Source: Paraburkholderia podalyriae (GTDB lineage Bacteria > Pseudomonadota > Gammaproteobacteria > Burkholderiales > Burkholderiaceae). Taken from it: a DNA stretch of 39,247 nt. Location: positions 1 through 39,247 of the forward strand of contig NZ_VZQQ01000056.1 in assembly GCF_014397785.1 (NCBI RefSeq), read 5' to 3'. The notes under the pieces were generated by a model. The model saw only the letters and a program-made list of their open reading frames with translations. It was not told the origin of the DNA and searched no databases. This document shows positions 17,850-26,295 of this stretch, one piece after another. Each line of letters opens with the position of its first letter. The stretch's first letter is position 1. The position numbers and the translations under genes are program-made.

Positions 17850-18327
17850 ATCATCCGCAATTCCGTCCAAGGCCAGCGATGAAATGCTGCTGGTCGCACC
17901 GTTTGTGCAGCAGCTCGTCAGGCAGTTGCGCGCGCAGGACGCCCGCGGCGTGTGGGACGGAAAGACCGACCTGCAACTGCTCAAGCCGTACATCCACACG
18001 CCGGAGGAACGCCGCGCGATTCCGATCATGGGCGACCCCGACCCCGAAACGCTGTGGCGGCTCGAGCTTTTCTATAGCGCGATTGCGGTGGCGATCGAGC
18101 GTGAGACCGGCCAAATGGTTTCGCCGATGATGAAGATGAGCCACGAGGGCTTCGGGCGCATGGTGTTGCTCGCGGGGCGGCTCGTTGTCGTCAACAAGCA
18201 GTTGCGCGACGTACACCGGTTCGGCTTCGCTTCGCTGGAGAAGCTCGCCGAGGCGGGCGCAAAGCTTCTCGACGAAGCGGTCGAGGTGATCCGGAGGTAC
18301 CCCGCCGTCGCACAGTACGGAGCATGA
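17842..18327 (+). CDS. NifX-associated nitrogen fixation protein (DUF269)
   Basis: A 161-residue protein of the NifX-associated DUF269 family, found almost only in nif clusters after nifX. It is mainly helical and has the conserved core GVWDGKTDLQLLKPYI and the later MSHEGFGRMVLLAGRLVVV segment. Its biochemical role is not settled. Start overlaps the end of nifX by eight bases. Confidence 0.92.
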   Translation: MAESSAIPSKASDEMLLVAPFVQQLVRQLRAQDARGVWDGKTDLQLLKPYIHTPEERRAIPIMGDPDPETLWRLELFYSAIAVAIERETGQMVSPMMKMSHEGFGRMVLLAGRLVVVNKQLRDVHRFGFASLEKLAEAGAKLLDEAVEVIRRYPAVAQYGA

Positions 18328-18351
18328 AGGAATCGTGAGGGGACCGAGACG

Positions 18352-18552
18352 ATGAGCACCGATGCCGATGAACTCAAGGCGCACCTGAAGAAACTCAACG
18401 CGCAAGCGACCCAGGCGAAGTTGGACCTGCACGACCTCTCAGAGGAACTCCCGACCAACTGGGAGAACATTCTCGCTGTCGCCCAGCGCTGCCATGACGC
18501 CCACGCCGCGCTGATGGCAGCCCGCAAGGCTGCCGCTGAGGCAGCTGCCTGA
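18352..18552 (+). CDS. Small nif metalloprotein, DUF683 (CCE_0567 family)
   Basis: A 66-residue helical protein with the sequence pattern (LKKLNAQATQAKLDLHDLSEELP..WE) of the DUF683 family, which nearly always follows DUF269 in nif operons. Family members form helical hairpins and can bind metal; a precise function is not known. Good GGGGA-type ribosome binding site. Confidence 0.9.
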   Translation: MSTDADELKAHLKKLNAQATQAKLDLHDLSEELPTNWENILAVAQRCHDAHAALMAARKAAAEAAA

Positions 18553-18577
18553 ACCAGCGAAGCCACGGAGCCACATC

Positions 18578-18889
18578 ATGAGCGATACCTTCAGCGTTAC
18601 GCTGCCGAGCGGCGCCACCTGGACGCCGACCTTCGTCAACAGGCTCGACGAAGAAAAATGCATTGGTTGCGGACGTTGTTTCCGTGTCTGTCCGCGTGGC
18701 GTGCTGCAACTCGTCGGGCTTAACGAGGACGGCGCGCACATCGCACTGGACGGCGACGACGAAGACGAAGACGACGAGTACGAGAAGAAGGTGATGACTA
18801 TCGTGCATCGGGAACTGTGCGTCGGCTGCACCGCGTGCGCGAAGATCTGCCCGAAAAAGTGCTACACGCACGCCGCGGCCGTTCTCTGA
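18578..18889 (+). CDS. fdxB: nif-specific 2[4Fe-4S] ferredoxin (FdxB type)
   Basis: A 103-residue ferredoxin. The first cluster motif holds Cys28, 31, 34 and 38; the second holds Cys81, 84, 87 and 91, with an extra Cys95. Between them lies a long acidic loop with nine Asp/Glu in residues 58-69. It probably donates electrons in cofactor synthesis. Placed between DUF683 and nifQ as in other beta-proteobacterial nif operons. Confidence 0.93.
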   Translation: MSDTFSVTLPSGATWTPTFVNRLDEEKCIGCGRCFRVCPRGVLQLVGLNEDGAHIALDGDDEDEDDEYEKKVMTIVHRELCVGCTACAKICPKKCYTHAAAVL

Positions 18890-18900
18890 GCGATGCCGCG

Positions 18901-19461
18901 ATGAACGCCTATGCAACCTTGATGGCGTGCGCGGTGGAAGCGGGCGATCCCACCGTGCTGGCACTGGCCGGCGTGCTGTCGAGCGGGTTCGAGCACCACG
19001 GCGTCGATGTGCTGCCGATGCCCGGACTGGACGCCGACCAGACGCGCCGAATGCTCGCGCGCTGGTTCCCGGGTGCCGGGCGGGCGCTCGGTCTTACGTG
19101 CGTCTTGTCGCCCGCCACGATGCCGCGTGACGACGAACTGGAAGACCTGGTGGCGTTGCTCAATCACCATGCCGATCCGCGCGCCGGCCCGGCAGACGAG
19201 GCGAACTGCGTGGCCCATGCATTGGCCTGCGCGAGCCTCGGGCAAAACCACCTTTGGCAAGACCTGCTTCTGCCGTCGCGGCGCGAGTTGTCAGCATTGA
19301 TCAGCCACTGGTTTCCGCGGCTGGCCGCGAAGAATACGCATGGCATGAAGTGGAAGAAGTTCTTCTACAAGCAACTGTGCGAGCGCGAGGGCCTGGTCAT
19401 CTGCAAGACGCCGAGTTGTGGCGTCTGTTCTGACCATCCGCTTTGCTTTGGCGCGGAGTAG
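18901..19461 (+). CDS. nifQ: Molybdenum-delivery protein NifQ
   Basis: NifQ supplies a Mo-Fe-S unit for FeMo-cofactor. The protein is 186 residues and ends with the diagnostic cysteine motif C-x4-C-x2-C-x5-C (Cys168, 173, 176, 182). The ATG at 18901 lies 11 bases after the ferredoxin stop. A longer upstream frame exists but overlaps fdxB and is not needed. Confidence 0.93.
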   Translation: MNAYATLMACAVEAGDPTVLALAGVLSSGFEHHGVDVLPMPGLDADQTRRMLARWFPGAGRALGLTCVLSPATMPRDDELEDLVALLNHHADPRAGPADEANCVAHALACASLGQNHLWQDLLLPSRRELSALISHWFPRLAAKNTHGMKWKKFFYKQLCEREGLVICKTPSCGVCSDHPLCFGAE

Positions 19462-19469
19462 GCAAAAAT

Positions 19470-19524
19470 GCCCGGCCCGCGCCCCCCCGTTGAGCAGGTG
19501 CGTCGCCGGTCCGCCTTGCCGGGC
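19470..19524 (+). terminator. Weak candidate terminator after nifQ
   Basis: GCCCGGC at 19470-19476 pairs with GCCGGGC at 19518-19524, followed by TTCTTC. The 41-base loop is long, so a terminator role is doubtful; it may simply mark the end of the nifENX-Q transcript. Confidence 0.25.
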
Positions 19525-19631
19525 TTCTTCGGTAGATTCACAGTGAGAAAGCGCGGGACCTGCTAAAGCATGCTCATCGTTATCTATTCAGGCATCCAAC
19601 CGAGAAATCGCACCACAAACCTTACATACCT

Positions 19632-20264
19632 ATGGATTCGTTCCAACCTGCTGCGTCTCCGGGGCCCCGCCCTCGCTATACACCCTGCACCCGGGCCTGC
19701 TACCTGACGCTGCAATGGCCCGTTGCGGAGTCGCAGCAGCAAGGGCCGCGCGCCCGGGCATTGCCGCCCGCCTGCGTGCCCGCGCTGCCGCAACCGCCGC
19801 ACCGGCTACTCGCGATCTGCGACGAAGCGGGGTTGCGCGATCTGGCGCTGTGCCAGTTGCAGCGGCTCAGGCTTATGCTGCTGTTTGCACGCGTCGGTCA
19901 CCGCTTCAAGTGCGTCGCGTCGCAGGTGGCCGACTTCGTGGTCGAGTCCTGCGGCAGGCTGCTGTATTACGGCGAGCGGCATGCGCATCTGCAGGCGGGC
20001 TCCAAGCCGCCGTTGCTGCTTGACGAAGAGGGCCGCGAACCCTGGCTGGTTCAACTTTGGTATGCGTTCGACGACGTCGGTTTCCCGCCCGCGCTGCGCG
20101 CCGACTTCTGGGGCTGGGCGAAGCCGCTGTCCGAGCATTGGCTGGCGCCGCACGCGCGTCATGCCGGCCGGACGCGCTACACGTACGACACGGTGCGTAG
20201 CTGGTTTCTCACTCCGGCAGCGGGCGAACGGCTTGCGGGCCATGCCACGAGGCGCTCGCCATGA
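19632..20264 (+). CDS. Globin-like protein of the nif cluster
   Basis: A 210-residue protein. The first 60 residues are Pro-rich and disordered-looking. Residues 60-171 follow the truncated-globin pattern: REPWLVQLWYAFDDVGFPPALRADFW aligns by eye with RDAWLACMRAAFDETGVDPALRDELM of the haemoglobin at 6765-7184. In that alignment the proximal haem His is replaced by Lys125, although His117 and His119 lie close before it. Haem binding is therefore uncertain. It overlaps the DUF2325 gene by four bases (ATGA), so the two are co-translated. The globin call is an inference from visual similarity. Confidence 0.6.
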   Translation: MDSFQPAASPGPRPRYTPCTRACYLTLQWPVAESQQQGPRARALPPACVPALPQPPHRLLAICDEAGLRDLALCQLQRLRLMLLFARVGHRFKCVASQVADFVVESCGRLLYYGERHAHLQAGSKPPLLLDEEGREPWLVQLWYAFDDVGFPPALRADFWGWAKPLSEHWLAPHARHAGRTRYTYDTVRSWFLTPAAGERLAGHATRRSP

Positions 20265-20821
20265 GACCCATGCCGCCTGCCGTTGCCGTAACGGTGCGAT
20301 CCGAAGCGCAGCCCGTCATGAATCAGAACCGCGGCACATGCGTTCCCGACAGCAGTGCGAGCCTGTCGCAGGAGCGCACGCGGGCACATGTCGCGAGCCT
20401 GCAGCACGAGTTGTTCGCGGTTGAGCAGGCGCTGCTCGACGACCGCGCATTGACGCGCGCATTGAGCGGGCGTCGATGGGTTTATGTGGGCGGGCGGCCA
20501 CGCATCAACGCCGTGCTGCGTGCGCTGGTGGATGCGGCGGGAGGCGAGTTCGTTCATCACACCGGGACCATCGACGACGATAGCCGTGCCGAAGGCTTCG
20601 AGGCTTTGCTGTCAGGCGCCTACCGGGTGCTGTGCCCATTGGATCTGATCGACCCGGACTCGCTGGTCGCGCTGCGGCGGTTGTGCGCGCGTCACCGCGC
20701 GCCGTGGTCCGCTTTGCGTTCGTCGAGCGTGACGAGCTTCATCGCGGGCGTGTTGCGGGCTCGGCCTGCCCAGCGGCGCGGCGTGGTCGCAGCGTCGCGC
20801 TTCTGCCTGAGGCATGGCTGA
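20261..20821 (+). CDS. DUF2325 domain protein
   Basis: A 186-residue protein. From about residue 70 it shows the DUF2325 pattern: WVYVGGRPRINAVLRALVDAAGGEFVHH, a CPLDLIDP segment, and APWSALRSSSVTSFIAGV. The fold resembles a Rossmann-like nucleotide or response domain; the function is unknown. The N-terminal 60 residues look helical. Coupled by ATGA overlap to the globin-like gene. Confidence 0.75.
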   Translation: MRPMPPAVAVTVRSEAQPVMNQNRGTCVPDSSASLSQERTRAHVASLQHELFAVEQALLDDRALTRALSGRRWVYVGGRPRINAVLRALVDAAGGEFVHHTGTIDDDSRAEGFEALLSGAYRVLCPLDLIDPDSLVALRRLCARHRAPWSALRSSSVTSFIAGVLRARPAQRRGVVAASRFCLRHG

Positions 20822-20900
20822 CGTCGTCAAGACTTTACGTACCGCGAGATGTGGGCGCAAAACTTGCCTTTGACGTGGTCTTTCCACGAGAGGGCCTGCC

Positions 20901-21226
20901 ATGTCGGATTCCGCACAACGCTACGGCCTTTTCCTCAACGTCGAGAACCCCGACGGCGACGCGCGCGATGCGCTGACGCAAACCGTGCGTAATGCGCCGG
21001 CCGCCCAAACGTTCGGCTACCACGAGGTGTGGCTCGCCGACCATCACTACAGGTCGTACGCGATCAGCAGCGCGCTGACGCTGCTGTTCGCCCGCATCGC
21101 GACTCGTTTCCGGTGCTATATCGGGCTGCGGGGAGACCGTCGGCGGATGGGGCGCGTGCGCGGATGCACGAAGCGTTCGCGTTGATACGACATGGTGGTT
21201 TTCCTGGTCACTCGTACTGGCCATAG
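20901..21226 (+). pseudogene. Broken luciferase-like monooxygenase (LLM flavin oxidoreductase)
   Basis: The N-terminal 70 codons match bacterial luciferase-like flavin enzymes (RYGLFLNVENP, FGYHEVWLADHHY, SSALTLLFARIATRF). Near 21110-21130 the frame breaks and a typical downstream piece (ARARMHEAFALIRHGGF) continues in another frame before the homology stops. Most of the enzyme is lost. It marks the junction between nif and nod DNA. Confidence 0.65.
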
Positions 21227-21232
21227 CTGGCA

Positions 21233-22021
21233 CTAAGACATGAGGCGTCGACGTAACAGCGCCACCGACAGGAAGAACGGCAACACCGTGCAAATGCAGA
21301 GAGCGCCAATATGCAGGGCAACACTGCCCACCGGGCGTCCGAGCATCGCGGGACGGATAAGGTCGACGGAATGTGCCAGCGGCAAGAAGCGCGCTACGTC
21401 GCAAAAAACGGCAGGTAGCTTACTGATCGGGAAGATCACGCCGCTTAGGAGCACCATGGGCGTGAGAACGAGCGTTTGATAGAACACGAAGTAATCGTGA
21501 CTGGGTGCAAGCGCCGTGAGGATCATCGCCAGACTCGCGAAGGCGAGGCCAGTCAGAGCGATGGCAGGCAAAGCATAGAGAATGGATGACCACGCTGCAT
21601 AACCCAGCACGGTGGCTACCACCATGACGGCGATGCCGGCAAAAAAGGCCCTAGTGGCGGCCCATGCCAGTTCACCCAGAACGATATCGCCGAGCGTGAG
21701 CCGTGTACACAGGATCGCTTCCCACATGCGCTGAACATGCATGCGAGAGAAAGCTGCATAAATCGTTTCGAAGGTCGCGGAGGTCATCGCGCTCGTGGCG
21801 ACCATACCCGCCGCGAGAAACGCGATATAAGATGCGCCATCGACGCGACCTACCATTATCCCGAAACCAAAGCCGAGGCCGAACAGATAAATCATAGGAT
21901 CGGCAAGGTTACCGAGAATCGAGGCAAACGCGACTTTTTTCCATGCCAGATAGTTGTGGCGCCACACTGCAACCCAGTTCCACACGTTCGCGGGCAGGGC
22001 CGCTGCATAAAACTCTCTCAT
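21233..22021 (-). CDS. nodJ: Nodulation factor exporter, membrane subunit NodJ
   Basis: NodJ is the ABC-2 type permease that with NodI exports lipochitooligosaccharide Nod factors. It has 262 residues and six hydrophobic helices; the segment NYLAWKKVAFASILGNLADPMIYLFGLGFG and the later LVLTPMVLLSGVIFPISKLP match the family. The start codon lies three bases after the nodI stop. It appears intact. The genes that often follow in beta-rhizobia (nodH, nodA, nodS, nodU) are not present after it. Confidence 0.95.
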   Translation of the reverse strand: MREFYAAALPANVWNWVAVWRHNYLAWKKVAFASILGNLADPMIYLFGLGFGFGIMVGRVDGASYIAFLAAGMVATSAMTSATFETIYAAFSRMHVQRMWEAILCTRLTLGDIVLGELAWAATRAFFAGIAVMVVATVLGYAAWSSILYALPAIALTGLAFASLAMILTALAPSHDYFVFYQTLVLTPMVLLSGVIFPISKLPAVFCDVARFLPLAHSVDLIRPAMLGRPVGSVALHIGALCICTVLPFFLSVALLRRRLMS

Positions 22022-22024
22022 CGT

Positions 22025-22939
22025 TCACTCCTTCATCCCGCGCCCGGTTAACTGCAAAAAGACATCCTCGAGATTTGCTGGACGCTGTAAAAGGCGCAGC
22101 GCCGCGCGCCCGCGCAACTGTACACACACCCGTTCCGGATCGGACACATAGCAGAAGAGGGTCCCACCACTGACTTCGATACGCTGCGCGTGCGGCGCGA
22201 TCAACGTGCGCAGCTCATGCGGATTGCCGCCGTGGATCTCGACCACGTGGCTCCCGATCTGTTCTTCGATCAGCACGCGAGGCCCGCCTTCGGCGATCTT
22301 TCGCCCCTCCTCCAGCACACACAGTCGGTCGCACAACCGCTCGGCCTCTTCCATGAAATGGGTAGTCAAGAGGATCGTCTTGCCGCGCGCCAACAGGGAA
22401 CGCAGGCTTTCCCAGATCAGGTGGCGCGCATGCGGGTCGAGACCCGTTGTAGGCTCGTCCATGACCAACAACTGTGGATCGTTGATCAGCGCGCGTGCCA
22501 GCATCAGCCGCCGCTTCATGCCACCGGATAGTTCGGTGACGCGCGCATCGACCTTGCTTTCGAGGCAAGCGAATTCGAGCAGCGACGGCACGACCGCTTC
22601 AATTTCACGTGTGCTCATGCCGAAGTAGCGCCCAAACACCAGAAGGTTCTCGCGCACGGTGAACCCGGGATCGAGGTTGTCGAATTGCGGCACCACGCCA
22701 ATGCTCATACGTGCCGAGCGAGCGCGCGCCGGCACTGGCTCCCCGAGCACGATGATCTTGCCTGCGTCGGGCGGCGCCATGCCGAGAACCATACGCACCG
22801 TCGTGCTCTTGCCCGCGCCATTTGGCCCTAGCAGACCGAAGCACTCTCCAGGCGCGACGCTGAACGACAATCCGTCGACTACGATCTTGTCGCCATATGA
22901 CTTCCTTACGCCGGTGAAGCTGATTGCTGCTTTGGACAT
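22025..22939 (-). CDS. nodI: Nodulation factor exporter, ATPase subunit NodI
   Basis: ABC transporter ATPase of the NodIJ exporter, 304 residues. Walker A is GPNGAGKST near residue 38, the ABC signature is LSGGM near 141, and Walker B is LLVMDEP near 161, followed by a switch His in LTTHF. The gene looks intact. It is separated from nodC by 269 bases and from nodJ by three. Confidence 0.95.
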   Translation of the reverse strand: MSKAAISFTGVRKSYGDKIVVDGLSFSVAPGECFGLLGPNGAGKSTTVRMVLGMAPPDAGKIIVLGEPVPARARSARMSIGVVPQFDNLDPGFTVRENLLVFGRYFGMSTREIEAVVPSLLEFACLESKVDARVTELSGGMKRRLMLARALINDPQLLVMDEPTTGLDPHARHLIWESLRSLLARGKTILLTTHFMEEAERLCDRLCVLEEGRKIAEGGPRVLIEEQIGSHVVEIHGGNPHELRTLIAPHAQRIEVSGGTLFCYVSDPERVCVQLRGRAALRLLQRPANLEDVFLQLTGRGMKE

Positions 22940-23208
22940 GGAGATAAGAAGGAAAATTACGCACTCGTCTTAGAGAAAAAGAAGCCGTTCTGCTGCCGCG
23001 GCCCGATTGAAAACGCCCCGGTCGATAGAAGATCCTTTGCCAAGCGCGTGAGTTACTGACAATGGAGTACCAGGATTTCGGTGAATGCACTGGCGTTGGG
23101 AAGACGACAATCGAGCCTTTGCGTGAGACGATCGCACTCAAGCCGACCAGTGCCGATGGTGGGCGGTTCTGGGTTGGCGCGATACTCGAGATCTATATGT
23201 ACGATTAA
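22940..23208. other. Gap between nodI and nodC
   Basis: No recognised gene or promoter. A 48-codon plus-strand frame at about 23061-23207 is open, but it has no known homology and is probably chance. Confidence 0.4.
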
Positions 23209-24567
23209 CTAATCGCCATCGAATGCTTCGTCAGACGTCGCTAATGTTGAAGACTCGCACGCGTGATCCTGCCGACGGTGTGGAGTCGCAGATCTTGACG
23301 CTGAAGTCGCGTTCGGCTTTGTAACCGGATTCGGAGTATCGACCTGTTTTTCACGAACGTTCGAAACGTTCCCTGCAGAGCCACGGGACAGCCAATCGCT
23401 ATTACTCAATGTACACAGCGCATAGACTTTCAGGGGGAGCAAGAGAAAGAGGTTAATAGGTGTGTGAAGAGAAAAGCCAAGAAATCGAACCTGGCGAGCG
23501 CGAACCGATGCCACGCTACAGCGGATCATGGTTGATGATGCGATTATCAGGGCAGTCCACCACGGCACTGTCGCTGTCAATGCGAGCTGCGCGAGCCCGG
23601 CTAGAAGCGATAAGGCGAGAAATAGCGAGCCCAGATTCATTCCGATCACGTCCAGCGTAAGGTAACGATCGAGACAGGGCAGCAGGCGCAGCGAAAGCAA
23701 CGTGTCCCGATAAGTACTGCGCGCCCAGCGCAGTTGTTGGCGCAGATACGCCCCCAGTCTGTCCGGAACGACTGTCGCCGCAATGGCGTCCGGAACGTAC
23801 TCGGTCCGATAACCTGCCGTCAGCATGAGAATCGTTAGATGACGGTCCTCGCCGAAGTCGCTCCGCTTCCCGCGAAAAAACTGCGTCTCGTACTGATCTA
23901 GCAGCAAAAGGAGCGCGGACCGGCGGTACATGGCACATGGACCGGAGCAGCACATAACAGCGCCGAAGCGAGCCTGTGCGGCGCGCTCTTCGTTGCAAGC
24001 CAACCAGTACTCCATATCGATCAGACGGGTCAACCAAGTGTCGCTCCGGTTGCTGGCCGTCAACTGCCCCATGGCGGCGCCTATCGTCGCGTCTCGCATT
24101 GTCAATACGAGCTTCTTGACGACATCGGGTGCCAGCGTCGTGTCCGAGTCGACGTTGAGTACCAGTTCCCCGGATGAAGAGCGTATCGCGGCGATCTGTG
24201 CCTTGCGCTTTCCCATATTTTGGGGAAGCGTAATGAAGTTGAATCTCGGGTCGCGCGTGTACGCATCGTATACCGGCCTCACGGCGTCGAGATTCGCAGA
24301 ACCATCATCAACCACATAGACCCGCAGTTTTCCGGCGTAGTCCTGGTTTGCAATGGACTCCAGGCACGCCGAGAGTGTGCGCGGTTGCTCGTTAAAGCAC
24401 GGCACGATGACGTCCACGTCCGGCAGAAAGTTGGAGTCGGCGGCATTGGGCGACTTCGGCGGAGCACTCGTGGGTAGGCCATGGAGGGCCTGTGCGCTTT
24501 TGTAAACAGTCGAGAGTAGTGCATACAACAAAACGGGGGCAGTGCTGATTGTGGCAATGGCATTCAT
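23209..24567 (-). CDS. nodC: N-acetylglucosaminyltransferase NodC
   Basis: NodC is the membrane family 2 glycosyltransferase that builds the chitin-oligomer backbone of Nod factors. It has 452 residues. Catalytic motifs are present: VDDGS, VDSDT, GEDRHLT and QQLRW, with several membrane helices after the catalytic domain. The ATG at 24567 lies 14 bases after the nodB stop and gives the usual N-terminal hydrophobic helix. A slightly longer tail than average follows the last helix. The gene looks intact even though the upstream nodA and nodB are not. Confidence 0.95.
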   Translation of the reverse strand: MNAIATISTAPVLLYALLSTVYKSAQALHGLPTSAPPKSPNAADSNFLPDVDVIVPCFNEQPRTLSACLESIANQDYAGKLRVYVVDDGSANLDAVRPVYDAYTRDPRFNFITLPQNMGKRKAQIAAIRSSSGELVLNVDSDTTLAPDVVKKLVLTMRDATIGAAMGQLTASNRSDTWLTRLIDMEYWLACNEERAAQARFGAVMCCSGPCAMYRRSALLLLLDQYETQFFRGKRSDFGEDRHLTILMLTAGYRTEYVPDAIAATVVPDRLGAYLRQQLRWARSTYRDTLLSLRLLPCLDRYLTLDVIGMNLGSLFLALSLLAGLAQLALTATVPWWTALIIASSTMIRCSVASVRARQVRFLGFSLHTPINLFLLLPLKVYALCTLSNSDWLSRGSAGNVSNVREKQVDTPNPVTKPNATSASRSATPHRRQDHACESSTLATSDEAFDGD

Positions 24568-24581
24568 AGATGTCGGTTTGT

Positions 24582-25242
24582 TCAGTGTGGTTGGGGTAGC
24601 GAGCTGATTACAAATCCGCACTCATGCAGTGCTGGAATCAGGCGGGAAAGCGCCATGAGGGTTTGGTCGCGCAGCCCAGCATGACAGCACCGTCCTGACT
24701 CGCCGGGAGGACATCCGTCGTGCAAGAGCACAATTGCGCCAGGCCGGACAGAGGCCAGCACTGCGCTGACAATCGCATTGACGCCGGGGCGAGACCAGTC
24801 ACGCGGGTCTACCCACCAGTCAAGAGCCGCCAGACCCGCCTTTGCCACTTCAGCGACCACTTCGTCCGTCCATATTCCGTAAGGGGCACGCATATGCCGA
24901 ACTGCGGCTTGGGGACATGCCATCCCGATGATCCTGTTCGCGTCCAAATATTTCGCGTCGTACTTCATCAGGTTCGCATCCAGACAAATCCGGATGAGTC
25001 GTCGTGCGATTGGCAATCTCGTGTCCCTCGGCGATCACTCGCTCGATCAGCTTCGGCTGGTCCTCTACGTACGCGCCGATGACGCAGAACGTTGCTGGCA
25101 CCCGGTGTTCTGCCAGCGCCTCGAGGACGTCCGGTGTGCAAAGTGGATTAGGACCGTCGTCAAACGTCAAGTAGACGTCGCGACGTCCGGCGCGATCGTG
25201 GCACTCGTCGCGCACCTCGGATACGGAATCGAGGACCTTCAC
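24582..25242 (-). pseudogene. nodB: Damaged chitooligosaccharide deacetylase gene nodB
   Basis: NodB removes the acetyl group from the terminal GlcNAc of the Nod-factor backbone. The two halves are in different frames: the front half (GTG at 25242, TFDDGPNP motif) and the back half (APYGIW, VDPRDWSRPG, LLHDGCPP motifs). Removing one base of the AAA run at 24946-24948 would restore an open frame of 219 residues, the normal length. A second lesion is visible: the metal-binding pair in NodB, normally NHT.THPDL, reads NRTTTHPDL, so the first His has become Arg. The start overlaps the stop of the nodA remnant (GTGA). Confidence 0.88.
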
Positions 25243-25382
25243 AGATCTGGCCCGTTTCGTTCAATTATCGAGCCAGTAAGCCGCTCCACAGTAGATCGTC
25301 CCATCCGGTAGGCCGCGACGGGCACGGTTTCGGTAAGCTTAGGTGGCGTGTCGAGAGATACATCCAAAAGTGTGGGCATCAT
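25239..25382 (-). pseudogene. nodA: 3' remnant of the acyltransferase gene nodA
   Basis: A 47-codon minus-strand frame ends GSIIERNGPDL-stop, matching the conserved NodA C-terminus (TLIDRNGPEL), and contains LLDVSLDTPP, matching the VYLDLPP region. The rest of nodA, about 150 codons, is missing; nothing NodA-like is found between this piece and the nod box. The stop codon overlaps the nodB start as in other nodAB pairs. NodA transfers the acyl chain to the Nod-factor backbone, so this copy cannot work. Confidence 0.8.
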
Positions 25383-25497
25383 GGAGACATGCCTAAATAT
25401 GTCGTACTACTTAGGTTTACAAAATACGAAGTATTCGGTCAATCAACTTCGATTTCCATTTCCGCAACGACGGGTTTCACTGTGCAACACAAGGATT

Positions 25498-25545
25498 GAT
25501 TTGTAAAATCGATTGTTTTGATGCCTTTCATCTATAATATGGATA
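25498..25545 (-). promoter_or_regulatory. nod box (NodD binding site)
   Basis: On the minus strand the 48 bases begin TATCCAT, carry GATG and the central ATCAAAACAATCGATTTTAC, and end with AAATC, matching the classical nod box (ATCCAT...GATG...ATC-AAACAATCGATTTTACCAATC) with very few changes. NodD bound here with plant flavonoids activates nod transcription. It reads toward nodA-nodB-nodC-nodI-nodJ and lies about 115 bases before the nodA remnant. Confidence 0.9.
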
Positions 25546-25599
25546 CGTTGAGAAATGTGTTTTGCAGTAAGTGGGTGAAATGGGTGACAGATCTTACCC

Positions 25600-26295
25600 A
25601 ACCCAAATGGTCGTTGGGCGCGTGTGCGGTTCGCGATGACCGTCCCCACCGTGTCGGACAGAATTGCGCACACGTGATCAAGCAGGTCGTGGAGCCGGTG
25701 GTAGGGTTGCTATTTAATAAGGATTCCCATGCTTATAGATCGTGAAAATCGGCGTGGCAGGCGCTGGCTTGGACGCGTAAGCGCTGCCGGAAATATGCAT
25801 GGGTAGTAGGGGTCGACATCAAAGGGTTCTTTGATAACATCGACTGGGACCTTCTACTGATGGCGGTACATCGCCACATCAGCGAACGCTGGGTTGCGAT
25901 GTACATCGAGTGCTGGCTGAAGGCTCCGGTGCAGATGCCAGATGGAAAGGTGCAGTTTCGGACACGTGGTACACCCCAAGGTGGTGTGGTCACGCCATGG
26001 ACGCAAAAGGTAACTTTGGTCGGCGTGATTTCGCCGCTACTCAGCAATATCTACCTCACATGGGGGGATCAAATGCTGGAGCGAGCGAAAGAAACCACGC
26101 GCAATGGGACGTACACCTACGTCGAGTATGCCCGTTTTGCTGACGATCTTGTCGTGCTTATCTATGTCCATCCGCGTCATGCGGGGTTGCTCGGGGCCGT
26201 AACCCGACGCCTTCGGGAAGAATTTGCCAAACTGCAGGTCGAAATCAATGAAGAGAAAAGCCGCACTGTGCGGGTGACTGGGGCCGGGAAGTCAC
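25600..26295 (+). pseudogene. Group II intron reverse transcriptase, rearranged remnant
   Basis: Pieces of a group II intron maturase/reverse transcriptase occur in several frames: TVPTVSDRIAH, VIKQVVEPVVGLLF, then GVDIKGFFDNIDWDLLL and RGTPQGGVV in the frame open from about 25735. A block GVISPLLSNIYLT and RFADDLVVLI follows. The GTPQGG and ISPLLSNIYL blocks, normally adjacent, are separated by an odd 10-residue stretch, as if two different reverse transcriptases were joined. The start and the maturase end are lost. Confidence 0.8.

Noticed and set aside
23061..23207. 48-codon plus-strand frame between nodC and nodI as a gene
   Set aside because: No ribosome binding site or homology, and it is antisense to the likely nodC-nodI transcript.
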